Part shown: one piece after another, positions 25,335 to 37,050 of the stretch
Layout of the letters: each line of letters begins with the position of its first letter
Position numbering within the stretch: the stretch's first letter is position 1
Assembly (NCBI GenBank): GCA_024138015.1
Contig: JAMXBB010000007.1
Location: forward strand, 92,753,318 to 92,817,317
DNA from: Lumnitzera littorea
Lineage: Eukaryota > Streptophyta > Magnoliopsida > Myrtales > Combretaceae
Length of the DNA stretch: 64,000 nucleotides
Direction of reading: 5' to 3'
Program-made: the position numbers and the translations under genes
The notes under the pieces: generated by a model
What the model was told of the DNA's origin: nothing
What the model saw: only the letters and a program-made list of their open reading frames with translations
Databases searched by the model: none

Positions 25335-26257
25335 ACTAGTAAACCTATTAGGAGTTATAAACTGATTAGGAAAAGACCTTATACATGAATTATTGGTTTG
25401 GGAATAGAGGGACTAAGTTAAGCATATTGTTTTGGGTCAGGTACTTAGATTCTCTCACTTTTGAACAAGTTGCTGGTTGTTAATAGCTTTATGACTTAAG
25501 TACGTAGTGCTTAGTTATTACTTGTGCTTGTTAAGATATAGTAAGTGAATTAGACTAATTTATAGTCGACCTAAATAAATTGGTTACTAGTTGTGCTTGA
25601 ACCTCTCACTTTAGGAGCCCACAGTGGCAGATCCTCAGAGAAGCAACTACTGATTATATGCGGGGATTCCTTAGTGGACTTTTATATGAGATGATCTAGC
25701 TGGAATTTTAGGATTTATGGTCTTTAGACTCTACACTCAAGCATAAAAGACTTAAAGAAAAACGTATATTTATATCTACCTATGTATGTAGACAAAGATC
25801 ATGGTGCAATGGGGTCGTGAGTACTCCTTTGTTGAATGTTGGCCTTACTAAGAAATAATTAATCTATTGCTTGCTTTATTCTTAATGTAAATTTGCATTT
25901 CTTGCATATGTTTTGACTTAGCATGGCATTTGTGTGTGCTTGTGCATCTATACTGGATTTCAGCTCATTCTTTCATCTTTTTTTAGATATAAAGATTGAT
26001 GAGTATCTTATCTATGAGAAGTCTTTTGTGGACAACATCCAAGAGGAGGAGGGTGTCGAGTATTTATACTTTTATGATAATTAGGGTTAAGATGACTTAT
26101 GTACTGTTAGAGTTATGTTGAGATAGACTCCTTTCTCATTTGTAGTTGTATGTCATCATGAGGAGATTATAGACTCCTAGATTTACTTTTTGTGATCATT
26201 TATGAATTATGAGTTGGTAAACTCTTTGAAATATTATGCTAATCTAATTTTTGGATT
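25335..26257 (+). mobile_element. Tekay-like LTR, 3' part
   Basis: The stretch from about 25715 to 26257 is repeated at about 35640-36217 with many substitutions but collinear sequence, including shared GACAAAGATCAT, GATGAGTATCTTATCTATGA and ATTATGAGTTGGTAAACTC blocks. The second copy directly follows the integrase of a plus-strand gypsy pol. I read both as the 3' half of the host LTR. Neither copy codes for protein. Confidence 0.5.
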
Positions 26258-26499
26258 ATGCTACACTTGAGTAAGGAAAGATTCCCTAATAAAAGAAGGA
26301 ACAAGTTGTCTACTAGAGCTGAAGGACTATTTAAGATACTCCAGAAGTTAAATGACAATGCATACCAATTAAAGCTTCCAAAAGACTTTAGAGTATCAAA
26401 CGTGTTTAACGTTGTTGACCTTAGCCCCTACCGACTCGAGAAGAACTTAGACAAGGACCAATCGGATTTGATCCTAAATCCCAATCAACTCAATGGGGA
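26258..26499 (+). pseudogene. Integrase C-terminus of another CRM-like element
   Basis: The frame reads KRRNKLSTRAEGLFKILQKL, NDNAYQLKLPKDF and SNVFNVVDLSPY, which is the GPY/F-type C-terminal module of gypsy integrase. It continues through LNGDDKNQT across the start of an LTR at 26500, matching the EGDDRDQ border of element 2. The N-terminal and catalytic parts are missing, so it is a 5'-truncated fragment. It lies in the host LTR/gag border and is followed by its own 3' LTR. Confidence 0.75.
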
Positions 26500-27418
26500 T
26501 GATAAGAACCAAACTACAGGACCCTTAACTTGAGCTCGAAGGCTAGAAAGCATGACTAGGAAAATTCTCTCCTTATAACTTACTGCTGAGGAGTTCGAGC
26601 TATTGCAATCTATTAACTTGGTGTCCTAGTTGAGTTAAACCCTTTCATACTCATTGATTGTCTCCAACTGTAGACTAGAGCTACATTCAAGCAACAGCTC
26701 GACAAATCCGACCACCCACCTAGTTGACCTAAATCCGAGTTATGCTGAATGTGTCCAAGGTGAATTTACTTCGAAAGAATTATCTACTCAACTCGATACA
26801 GTTGATCTACCTCCTCTGCTTGGTACCTTTACTCAACAATCAATGCCTTGATCATACAAAATTGTCTTTTTTTCCAAAAAGTCATCCATCTACGAGGAGC
26901 CAAGTATCTGAGCAATCATATGATAGAATCCTTTATACAAGATACCCACTTTTGTTGAATTTTCAATTATACCCTTTATTATTCCTTGTTCATTGCTTCT
27001 TTTAAATATTACTCTTTTTAGTCTTTTCCATTTTAGGTAAGATGTCTTAATATTTCGAGTATAAATACCCTATTGTAATGTAGTTGCATCATCACATATC
27101 ATCTTACTTATTTGAATATTGAATATGCACTTCTCCTTTGGTGAGCATTGTCCTCTATTGTTTACTTCACTTTTATACTAACCCTTAAGCAAGACTAGGT
27201 AGTGAGTACTCTCATTAGATCAACTCATGAGTCATATCGAGTTGAGCTATAAGTCTTCAAAAGTTCCCTAGTACGCTATATCCTTAAAGCTGTTCTAGGG
27301 TTTAGTTATTTACTTTTCTTATTTTTGTGCAATTCCCATTTTGTTCTTCAAGCTTTCTACAAGCTTAGACCCACCCCTACGATCGTCTTTGTCAATCCTT
27401 GGACTAGTTCATATTACT
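26500..27418 (+). repeat. 3' LTR of the truncated CRM-like fragment
   Basis: It begins TGATAAGAACC directly after a GGGGA purine tract and resembles 11718-12574 over its second half. A TATAAATA box lies at 27060-27067. The right end is set by alignment with 12574 and by the return of gag-like sequence, and has drifted from the expected CA. Confidence 0.6.
27060..27067 (+). promoter_or_regulatory. LTR TATA box
   Basis: TATAAATACCC with a downstream TTGTA, conserved with 12214 and 36700. Confidence 0.5.
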
Positions 27419-27539
27419 CGAGGAATTAAACTAGGTAAGGTCAAGCTCCTAACACCACTACTATGTTATTAGAGACTATGAATTGTCTGATTAGAGTGTT
27501 AGCCTAAAAGACTGCATGTAGAGAGAGGGTTATTAGTTT

Positions 27540-27935
27540 GGACAAGTTTTCCTAGTAAGTTAGTGACTTTTAACCCAATAGGAGAGGACTACTTGGCTAC
27601 CGGTAAGTGGATGGAGGATTTGAAGAGTGCTTTTGCTGCTTTTCATATGCCAGATAAGAGGAAAGTGGATTATGCTACTTATAAGTTGAAAGAAGCATTG
27701 CTACACAGTGGGCTAGTGAACCTAAGAGGACAAAGGGGCCACTCACCTAGTAAGAGTTCAAGAATCTATTTTATGCCATGTTTTTCCCTATCAGTGTGAA
27801 GGATTGGTTGTAGGATGCCCACTTTAACTACCAATAGGGTAGTAGGACTATGGAGGTATATGAGGCTGAGATGAGCTAGTTGTTCAAGTTCCTTCCACTA
27901 ATTATGAAAGTAGATGATGGGGTTAGATGTGAGCC
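27540..27935 (+). pseudogene. gag N-part of the Tekay-like host element
   Basis: The open part at 27563-27799 reads GKWMEDLKSAFAAFHMP and KRKVDYATYKLKEALLHSG, the retrotransposon gag capsid signature (tryptophan-containing helix, then KVxYAxYxLK). A frameshift follows, and the trace continues to about 27930 with a MEVYEAEM-like piece. Then coding ends abruptly at a large LTR-like insert. It resumes at 31911 with AHKFLSSLKLKLQ, the next gag segment. It is dead through stops and insertion. Confidence 0.7.
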
Positions 27936-30900
27936 CTATAGCTTCATGTAGTTAGTTTAAGCTAGCGATCTAAGGCATACATAAAAGTGAGCTAATGAGG
28001 ATGATATTTCATGAGTAAGTCATAGGAGTTAGATGAAGATACTCTATGGGTCTAGATTATAGAAACATAATAAAATAATAATAATATAACTAAAAATAGT
28101 CAATTTTACTAAATTGTAATATATTATAATTTATCTATCGTAAATACGTAAATTAGATAACAGAAATTAATTGAATTTTAGAGATAAATTATGTGGACAC
28201 TAAAATTGTAAAGTGACATAAAATAACATATAAAAATAGTATGTATACCCTAGGTATGACGATCATATATAATTATATACTCGAAAGTACTTTAAATACC
28301 AAAAAATATGCATAATTAATCAAAGATTAATAAGAAAAATATTTAAAAAATTAATAACCAACTTAGATTACAGAGAATTGGGTGTAGCAAGTGCATAGAC
28401 AATTGTTGGAACAAAACCTTAATATGAGGACACTTAGAATGATGGAATCAAAGGTATATTACCCTTGAAGAGAGAGAAAATGCTCATTCTGAACTTTCAA
28501 GCCTAGAAATTGTCACCCAACTCTCCCCATACTCATTAGGATGTTAAGAATTTAGGAAAAATTGGATGAAGGAATAGGAGTAAGTAGAAAATTTTGAGAA
28601 GTGAAGTGCGTGAATCAAGCTAATTTAAGGAACCCACATATGGAGGATATTTAGAACCGAACCACCATCACCACTCAATAGTGGTGGCTATACCTAGCTT
28701 GGCTAACAACCAAGGAGTGGTTGTTGGAAGCCAAACAATCACCATTCTGGTAGTTCAAATTTATACCCGATTTTTCATAAATTTGTGAAAAAATCAACCC
28801 AACCAAAAAAAAAAAAAACTTATGAGAAAAATTATTTTAAAGTATTTTTACATTAACTTTTCAAGGAAAATATTAGCTTGTAAAAATTTTAAGTAGATTT
28901 AGTACTTTCTTAAAAAATTGAGCGAAATCAAGCAATTTTCAAAACCAATTTAAACGACCCTATTGTTGTTATTTTGAAAGCAAAATTTTTTTGGAACTTC
29001 CTTATATTTCATGTTTAGATCTTATGAAAAGATTTCGACAAAAAATATTTTCCATAATTTTTAGTAATTTTTTAGCCTTTAAATTGATGGAAAAATGCCA
29101 TTTTTCGAAATTTTTGCGTAGTTAATCATGTGAAAACAACATGCAATGGTTTTAGGGTTTGTTTGAATAATATATTACTATGGAGAGTGATTTGGAGTTA
29201 ATTGAGTTGAATGGAATTTGAGATATGCACAAATCACTAGTTATAGTATACATGTGTTAAAGTAAGGATAGGAGGACTTGGAAGTTTGGGATGATAATGG
29301 TGATTATGGGTATGAAGAACTTGTTGTATGATCATGATTTATCATGCTTGTAAACTGGAAGAAGATGTTGAGTAAGTTGCTAGGAGTAAACATATAAATT
29401 GATTCTATTCAAAGAGTTCTTTAGATGGTTGACTTAATCAAAAGGATGGATGGTTAAGGATTGTAATTATAACCTTATTGGGGCCTTGTTTGAGAAGCTA
29501 TTTAGTAAAAAAGCATGATTGTAAAGAGTTCAAAGATATATTTTGATAGTTGATTTGGTATAAGAATAACTCAAATACTTGATTAGAAGGTTAGTTAGTG
29601 CAAAGATCTAGATTATAATTGTGGTTGTATGATTTTTGGATAATTTCCTTCCTGTAAAGTACAAAGAGGGAAAAGGTATCAGGGCCAATTCGATATGGCC
29701 ACTCTGATACCTAAGTCAATAAGTGAATTTTAGAGAAGATTAGATAAGTAGTTGTAAGTTATCGAATAGTTTTTACAATGCTTCTTTTCTATATTTATAG
29801 GTAAATCTTGGGTGTTTGAAGCAGTAGTTAGTCACATGATTATTGGGACATGTAGAGATCTCATGATCAAGTACATTCCTGAATTATAGGAGCAATGAGC
29901 GATTATGTAATGTATCTATGCCCAGGAATAACCGTTTGTGTCACTTAAGTTCAAACCAAATATGGCCATCTTCGTCAGCCTTTACTGAGAGGTGAATCAT
30001 TTGGCATCTCATTAGCCGAGTAGATAAGTGAATATAATGAATGAAATTCGACTATCAACGATAATTGTGTCAGAATCTTGAATTAGGACAGTATTTGGTA
30101 AAATAAATATGGTTGAAATAACTTCAAAAACATGTTTAGAAGGTTAGTGGATGAAATGACTTTAACTCTAAATATGTTGGAGCTTCGTTTAAGAAATTGT
30201 TTGGTAAAAGAAGAGTGATTATATTGAGTTTAGAGACTTAACTAGAAGGTTGGCTGATTTAGAAGGCTTAGATGAAATTGCTTTAGAGATATCTTTGGAG
30301 AGTTGGTCTATAAAGAAGGAACCTATTCTCCAGTTCAGAGAGTTGATCAGGAAGTTGAATAGTAAAAGGGACTTAATTATACCCCGATCATAGGCTTGTT
30401 TAGGAAGTATTTGATAAGGGAAATGTAGTCAAAATGGCTTTGGGACTTGATTCAAGGGTTAGTTAGTTTGAAATGCTTAGTAGAAATAACCTCAAAGTAT
30501 TGCTCAGAGGGTTGATTGGAGTAAGGGTATAACTGAGATAATCTCGAAGACTTGGTCAGAAGGTTCTAAGATCGAAACTTAGTGTTATGCAAGCTTTTAG
30601 AACCTTGTTCATAATCTTTAGCAGCAAGTTAGAACTTAATATAAAACTTATATCACTCGCAAAAGATAAGTCATAACTACACTTAAATTATTAAAATCAA
30701 CTTATCCAACTTTGTATTTAGTAAAACTAAAATGATTATAATAATTATTTCAGGGAGAACAATGAAAGCAGACGAGATCAACTATCAAGATTATCAAGTG
30801 TCATATGTCCAAGTAAGGGAGATCAGTGTTTCACCGCGCTATGAAGTATTATTTAATGATACTTGGAGACTTTAGTATATGTCTTGGTTGTGATTGTATG

Positions 30901-31905
30901 ATATTTACCTGTACATATGCAACGTGTATGCTTAAATAATGTTTTGCTATTTGGAGTGTTGGATTATATATATTGGTTGCTTTATGATGTTACTAGATTG
31001 AACTATCTAAAATTTACTTGACCATCCTAAAAGCAAACTAACCTAAACTTGACTTAACTTTTAATTGGACATGCATTGCAACCCACTAGAGGAAAATGAC
31101 TAGGTAGCTTAGGTTAAACTTGGACCTTTCGATGAGGATAGCAAAAATGGTCCTTTCCCCATCCTTAGTTGAACTAAGTAACAGGAGAGAAGGTTACAAC
31201 AAGGTTGGGGACTGTGGTTCAAAAATAGTCTCGAGCAAAGCATATTTCTCCATTGCACAAGCCCTAATTTAGTGACCGGATTAAAGTGGGCGCAATTTTT
31301 CTTTAATTTAATGATGACTAATCAACGTCATGCGATGACATTTTCTTAAACATGCATTGCATCTAATTAACCTTGCTTGAAAACCATGGTTGCTGGAGGA
31401 TAGATATTTGCTATTATCTCAGTCTCACTTACTAAGCAAGTTGTCGCTCATTCCCTTATAATCGTTTTATAGGCATCCTAGTAAATACACTAGTACTGCT
31501 TTAAGTTCCAGAAGTGTAGAGAACGAGGTTGGGAAGTAAGGTACAAGACCAATTGATTAGATTTATATTTTGTTTATTAACTTTGCTAACTTATAAGAAA
31601 ACTAATAGGGTTTCTTCAAGTGACCTTTTAGTTTGTAGTTATTGTTATTAGTGCTATTTTCGGCATACCTGTAGACTTTTATAAATCTCTTTATGCCGTT
31701 TTTCTATAGTTATTTATAAAACTTGTTTCTTCTTAGGTTTTTATACCATATAATCCTTTCAAAAGTTATTTAATAAAAATGCACCACAGGTTGATACCAA
31801 ACAAATACTAAACCATACTTACATTAGTGACTAAAATAGCTAACTTCTAACTTAAATTAGTTTACACGGTAGAGTTGTTACGACTTCCTAGTTTGGGGCG
31901 TGACA
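27936..31905 (-). mobile_element. LTR-like non-coding insert in gag
   Basis: Gag coding is split by about 3.9 kb of non-coding sequence. The right edge is sharp: on the minus strand the insert starts TGTCACGCCCC at 31905, a standard start for long gypsy LTRs, and the next plus-strand bases are CTAAA at 31906-31910. The left edge is not resolved. Candidate positions with a nearby CTAA(A) are 27991-27995 and 28109-28113, and neither abuts a TG perfectly. I found no coding sequence or internal LTR pair, so a solo LTR in minus orientation is most likely, possibly with further small insertions. Confidence 0.5.
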
Positions 31906-32480
31906 CTAAAGCCCACAAATTTCTAAGTAGCTTAAAGCTAAAGTTGCAAAGTACAGTTGAAGCGTTTTGGTTAGAAACTTATGTAGTAAATGTTAAGAAG
32001 GTGAAACACTTGGAGAAGAATTTGAAGAAGAAAAAGGAAACCTTAGCAGGAAGATTCAACTCTATGACAGAAAAGAGGGCTGCTTCTAGTGATGTAACTT
32101 AGAGTGATGAGAAGAAGCAACAAGTGACAACTAGAGCGATGGCTAGGGTGCTCCCTTTTGTACAAATCAAGACCCCAAACCCTAGCTCCTCCAACATTAG
32201 CACCTTTAGCTATTAAGTACCCAAGTATTATGGACTTGATAAGATAGGAGATTGTAAATAGCAAACAGGTGTATGCTTTTTCTATGGAAAGATGGGTCAT
32301 CTTAATAGGAAGTGCACTAATAAATCAATACCACTATCTTTCTACCATATCTATATTCAAAGGGGTCATGTAACTGTAGATTGTCTTGAGAGACCTATAG
32401 GGGAACAAGTTAAGACAGGCTGGCAGGCCATTAAACCTCCATCCAGAGCACATATAGAGAGAAAGTACACTGGTTAAATC
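31906..32480 (+). pseudogene. gag C-part and zinc knuckles of the host element
   Basis: Coding resumes with KAHKFLSSLKLKLQ, continues with a lysine-rich stretch (about 32000-32050), and then with two knuckle-like modules at about 32270-32400. The first reads CFFYGKMGHLNRKC, where the second Cys is Tyr. The second reads FYHIYIQRGHVTVDC, with both leading Cys lost. Stops separate the pieces. The order gag, knuckle, protease is that of Tekay/Del-type chromoviruses. Confidence 0.65.
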
Positions 32481-32580
32481 GAGATAGAAGGCCCTAACGA
32501 GGCGTTTTCACTCCATTAGTAGCACCAAGACTTGCCTGATGAGGACATCGCTATAGGTACGCTACTTATTCACCCCTATA

Positions 32581-32934
32581 GTGCTAACCTGCAATGCTTG
32601 TGCTTTATTTGATATTGGTGCTATGGATTCATGCATCTTTGAACTATTTATGCGTACTTGTAGTTTGCTTCCTAAGTTTTTAACTAGATCTTTAAACGTT
32701 TGTGTACCATTAAGAGTTAGGACAGCCATAGAGAGGATTTGTAGAAGGGTCCATGTAGAGGATGAACCCAAGGTTTTACAAATTGATTTTCTAGTCTTGA
32801 ACATGTCTGAATTTAACATGATATTGGGTATGGATTGGTTGGCGAAGTATCAAGCCATTATTGATTATTATGGAATAGTGGTTCATTTCACTTTGGATGA
32901 TAGAAGTGAGTTTAGCTTCAAGTTGGATGCTTAG
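32581..32934 (+). pseudogene. Protease of the host element
   Basis: A 117-residue open frame has the retropepsin layout: ALFDIGAMDSCI, where the family has DSGA (so the Ser after the catalytic Asp is Ile), then the linker and FNMILGMDWLAKYQ, the conserved hydrophobic motif of Tekay-type proteases. It stops at 32934 before the RT region. The active-site Asp is kept, but the DIG motif is unlikely to work. Confidence 0.75.
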
Positions 32935-33059
32935 AGGTCAATGAAGTTGCCTACCTATGAATTATGGGATAAAGGGTTAGTAGTGGCTATGGCTATGGAA
33001 GGTAAAGAACCAATGAGGTTGGAGATTGAGTTTTGTATTAAATTAGTGCTTGGAACTGC

Positions 33060-34330
33060 TCTTATCTCTAAGCAAATGTATAGAATGGCCCTAGCTGAGT
33101 TAGTTGAGTTAAAGTAACAACTGCAAGACTTATAAGAGAAAAGATTCATTAGACATAACACTTCACTATGGGGAGCTCCGGTTTTGTTTGTTAAGAAGAC
33201 AGATGGGAGTATGAGACTCTATATAGATTACTGAGACTTGAATAAAGTTACTATCAAGAACAAGTACCCCTTCCTAGAATTGATGACTTGTTTCATTAGT
33301 TACAAGGAGCTCTAGGGTTTTCTAAGATTGATTTGAGGTTCGGATATCATTAGTTGAGGATCAAAGAAGAAGATGTTCCAAAGACTACCTTCAAAATAAG
33401 ATATGGGCATTTCAACTTCTTAATGATGCCTTTTAGGTTGACAAACGCCCTAGTGGCTTTCATGGACCAGATGAACCGAATGTTTAGAGACTTTTTAGAC
33501 AAATTTGTCATCGTGTTTATAAATAATATTCTGATTTATTCCAAGGGTAGAGAGGAGCATAAGGAGTAATTAAGGTTAGTCTTGGGTAAATCGAAGGAGG
33601 AACAACTGTTTGCAAAATTCTCCAAGTGTGAATTTTAGCTTGATCGAATGGTGTTCTTAAGTCATGTAGTGAATAAGAATGGAATTTTAGTGAATCCAAC
33701 AAAGGTTAAGGTAATTACAAAATGGTAGAGGCTAAAGTCAGTAATTGAGATCAAGAGCTTCTTGGGTTTAGTGGCTATTATAAAAGATTTATTAAAGGTT
33801 TCTTTAGCTTAGTCAAACCTCTCATGAGACTCGCCAGAAAAGAGGTAAAGTTTGATTAGGACGATTAATGTGAAACCAGCTTTCAAAAGTTGAAAGAAAA
33901 GTTGGGTATAGCTCTAATGTTGACTTTACCTAAGAGTAGAGAAGAGTTCACTATTTTTAGTGACGCCTCAAGCTAGTGGTTAGGTTGCATGCTGATGCCA
34001 AATGGGAAGGTAATCACCTATGCCTCTAGATAGCTTAAGCCTTTTGAGAAGAATTATCCAACCCATAATTTAGAGTTGGTGATAGTTGTGTTGGCTTTGA
34101 AATTTTGGAAAACTACCTATATGGTGAAAAGTGCAAGATTTTCATATATCATAAAAGCTTGAAGTACATCTTCACTAAAAAAGAATTAAATATGAGGTAG
34201 CATAAATGATTAGAGTTGATAAAGGATAATGATGTAGATATCCAGTATTAACTAGGAAAGGCAAATGTGGTGGCTAATGCACTTAGTAAGAAGAAGCAAG
34301 GCAATATTACCACTTTGATTACTACTTAGA
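33060..34330 (+). pseudogene. Reverse transcriptase-RNase H of the host element
   Basis: RT pieces in order are [18 protein letters not shown] (33180-33230), FSKIDLRFGYH (about 33325) and [17 protein letters not shown] (33380-33440). At about 33505-33545 the catalytic box reads [10 protein letters not shown], so both Asp of the usual YVDD have become Asn. The KFSKCEF motif and NKNGILVNPTKV follow at 33620-33710. RNase H traces include FTIFSDAS (about 33955) and LELVIVVLALK (about 34075). Many stops are TAG at places where Gln or Trp is conserved. The double Asp-to-Asn change makes the RT catalytically dead in addition to the stops. Confidence 0.75.
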
Positions 34331-34469
34331 AGTAATTACTTGAGGATATGCGTAAGATGGATTTGGAAGTTATGACCAATGAAGTGGGAGTGAGATTGGC
34401 AACTTTGTGCATTCAGCCAATTCTGGTAAACCAAATCAAGGTAATATAGGTAAAGAAGCAAGAGATTCA

Positions 34470-35625
34470 AGACTTGAAGAGTAAAGTATAGCATATTTTG
34501 GCACTTGAGTTCAGGTTAGACGTCCAGGGGACCTTGAGATTCGGGACAAGATTATACTTACCACGGGATTCAGAATTGAAAAAGGAAATTTTGTAAGAAG
34601 CTCACTATTCAACATATTCAGTACACCTCGGAAGCACCAAGTTATATATGGATTTAAAGTGCCATTATTGGTGGAGGAATATGAAGTGTCATATAGCAAG
34701 TTTGTTTCACAATGTTCTACTTGCCAAAGGGTTAAGCTTGAGTACGAGAGATTAGCAAGTGAGTTGTTATCATTGCCGGTGCCTGAGTGGAAATGAGAGC
34801 ACATAACGATAGATTTTGTCACTCATCCCTCGAGAACTAAGAAAAAGCATGGTGTAGTTTAGGTGATAGTCGACAAATTGACTAAGTTAACCTATTTCAT
34901 ACCAATCAATATTGGTTGCATCATGGACAAACTAGTGAAAGCTTATATCAGGGAAGTGGTAAGACTCCATGGAGTACCAGTGTCAATAACTTCAAACAGG
35001 GATATTTGTTTTGTAAGTAAGTTTTGGAGGAGCTTATAAAAATAATTAGGTAATAAGCTTTAGTTTAGTACAACCTTTCATCCTTAGACTGATAAAGAGT
35101 CTGAAAGGACTATTTAGATACTTGAAGACATGTTAAGAGCTTAAATTCTGGATTTTGAGGGAAATTCAAACAAGCATCTTCCTTTGGTAGAGATTTTTTA
35201 TAATAATAGCTACCAAGTGACAATTCAGATGGTGCCTTTTGAGGCTTTGTATGGTAAGAAGTGTAGGTCACCCATTTATTGGGTTGAAGTCGCAGAAAGA
35301 TAGCTTTTAGGCCTAAAATTGATACAAGAAATAGTTGACAAGCTAAGAGTCATTAAATAAAGGATGCTAGCGGCTCAAAGCAGGAAAAAGAGCTATGGGG
35401 ACAAGAGAAGAAGGCTTTTGGAGTTTCAGGTGATCGAGTCTTGTTAAAAGTTTCCCTAGTGAAGGGAGTAGTAAGGTCGATTTGAGAGGATAGTTAAGCC
35501 CAAGGTATATCAGTCCTTATGAAGTGCTTAAGCGAATTAGGAAAGTAGCCTACAAATTAGCCTTATTAATAACCTTAAAAGGGGTGCACGATGTCTTCCA
35601 CGTGTTGATGTTGAAGAATTGAAAG
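34470..35625 (+). pseudogene. Integrase of the host element
   Basis: The zinc-binding region (about 34590-34740) keeps EAHYSTYSVHLGSTK and degraded Cys positions. The core has the first Asp in HITIDFVTHPS (about 34805), VIVDKLTKLTYFIPI, and then VPVSITSNRDICFVSKFW at about 34975-35030, where the second Asp is kept in NRDI. The HPQTD motif has its Gln changed to TAG at 35085-35087. MVPFEALYGKKCRSP and WVEVAER follow at about 35230-35300, and the end reads VAYKLALL and GVHDVFHVLMLKN. These features match Tekay/Del chromovirus integrases. Confidence 0.75.
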
Positions 35626-35639
35626 ACTTGAATGTGCCT

Positions 35640-36217
35640 AATATGGTCTCTACACTCTAGACTTGGGCATAAAGAACATAAAGGAAAAAGTATGTTTATA
35701 TCCACCTGTATATGTGAACAAAGATCATAGTGTAGCGAGGTCATGAGTACCCCTTTGTTGGATGTTGGCTTAACTAAAAAACAATTAATCTATTTCTTGC
35801 TCTATCCTTAATATAAATTTGCATTTCTTGCATGTATTTGACTTGGCATGACGTTTGCGTGTGCTTATGCATTCATACTAGGCTTTGGCTAATTCTTTTA
35901 TCCTTTTTCGAGCATAGGGACTGATGAGTATCTTATCTATGAGGAGACTTTTGTAGGCGACATCCAAGAGGAGGAGGTTGTTGAGTATTTATACTTTTAT
36001 GATGATTAAGTTTGAGATGACTTATGCGCTGTTGGAGTTATGTTATATTTAGGAGAACTATGTTGCTTATTAAGGAGATAGACTCCTTTCTCGTTTGTGG
36101 TTGTATGTCGTCTTGAAGAGATTATAGACTTCTAGATTTACTTTTTGTGATCACTTATCAATTATGAGTTGGTAAACTCTTTGAAATATTATGTTAGTTT
36201 GATTTCAAGATTATGAC
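35640..36217 (+). repeat. Second copy of the host LTR 3' part
   Basis: It is collinear with 25715-26257. It begins right after the integrase frame rather than after a TG LTR start, so the 3' LTR seems truncated at its 5' side. It is flanked on the right by a different LTR-like fragment. Confidence 0.5.
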
Positions 36218-36299
36218 AATTTGAGTGGATGATGTTTTCTACTCCTTTCTGAGAATCTTTTTGTATGTAGTAGTTGTTTACATTAAAAAATGAATATTA

Positions 36300-36895
36300 A
36301 TAGATTTAGAAGCCTTAGCATATTTCCAATTATCAGGAATATGTATTAGGTTATAATGCCTAAATAGGGTCCTGGAGCATTATACCACCTTACCAAGAGG
36401 TTGAATTGTTTAAACCTTTACAAGGTTGCCAATGTCACTAGCTAACATGTCTGGATCCCCTACTTAACTGCCCTAAAACTCGACTTCATCCATAATCTAC
36501 ACTAGGGGCTCGCCCAAGCTATTGTAATCAGCTGTCTTCTAACATTCATACTATGAACAAATGATGCAGGATATCCCCTTTTGTACTCTTATGGATTTGT
36601 CATTCTTGATGTAAATTCTTCACAATACTTTCTCTTTTTGCGTAGATGTCCCTTTTTAGTAATTAACCAATGTTGTAAATTGTCCCAAAATTCACCAAGT
36701 ATAAATAACCTCTTGTAAAATCAGCTGCAACACCTTTCATTATTAATAATAGAGAATATACCTCATTTCAATAACTTGCTCTTACTCGATACAAGTTTAC
36801 TGTTTTTACTTTTGTCATTTTCCTTAAGTAAAGATTGGTAGTGAGTACCCTAACTTTAACTCTATTTGTGCGTCATATCAATTAGGTTTAGAACC
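36300..36895 (+). repeat. LTR-like fragment with TATA box
   Basis: It has the same core promoter as the 26500-27418 LTR (TATAAATAACC then TTGTA at 36700) and a similar downstream region (GGTAGTGAGTACCC near 36838). It lacks the last 180 or so bases of that LTR, being cut off at about 36900 where repeats with GCAACG begin. It is diverged from the other copies. Confidence 0.45.
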
Positions 36896-36899
36896 ATTC

Positions 36900-37050
36900 T
36901 AATAAATATTTATTTTAAGCAACGATGCTTGAAAAAAAAAAGGTTACCTTATATATCTTAGGCAACGGGAACTTATAACTGTTGCTTTATTTAGATATGA
37001 GTCAACTGTTTCAACCATTGCCTTTGATTTAAACGCTTGAAAATAAAAAA
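36900..37050. repeat. GCAACG-type inverted motifs, possible CACTA subterminal region
   Basis: Short repeats of the form GCAACG/CGTTGC, AGGTTACC and CCATTGCC occur in both orientations, giving small hairpins. Similar motifs recur at 55100-55680 on the far side of the CACTA coding region. Repeats of this kind are common just inside CACTA ends. No CACTA terminus was found, so this is inference. Confidence 0.35.

Noticed and set aside
11284..25339. ACTAG on both sides of element 1 as its target duplication
   Set aside because: The two copies are 1 and 3 bases away from the LTR ends predicted from elements 2 and 3. A displaced duplication is possible, but chance cannot be excluded.
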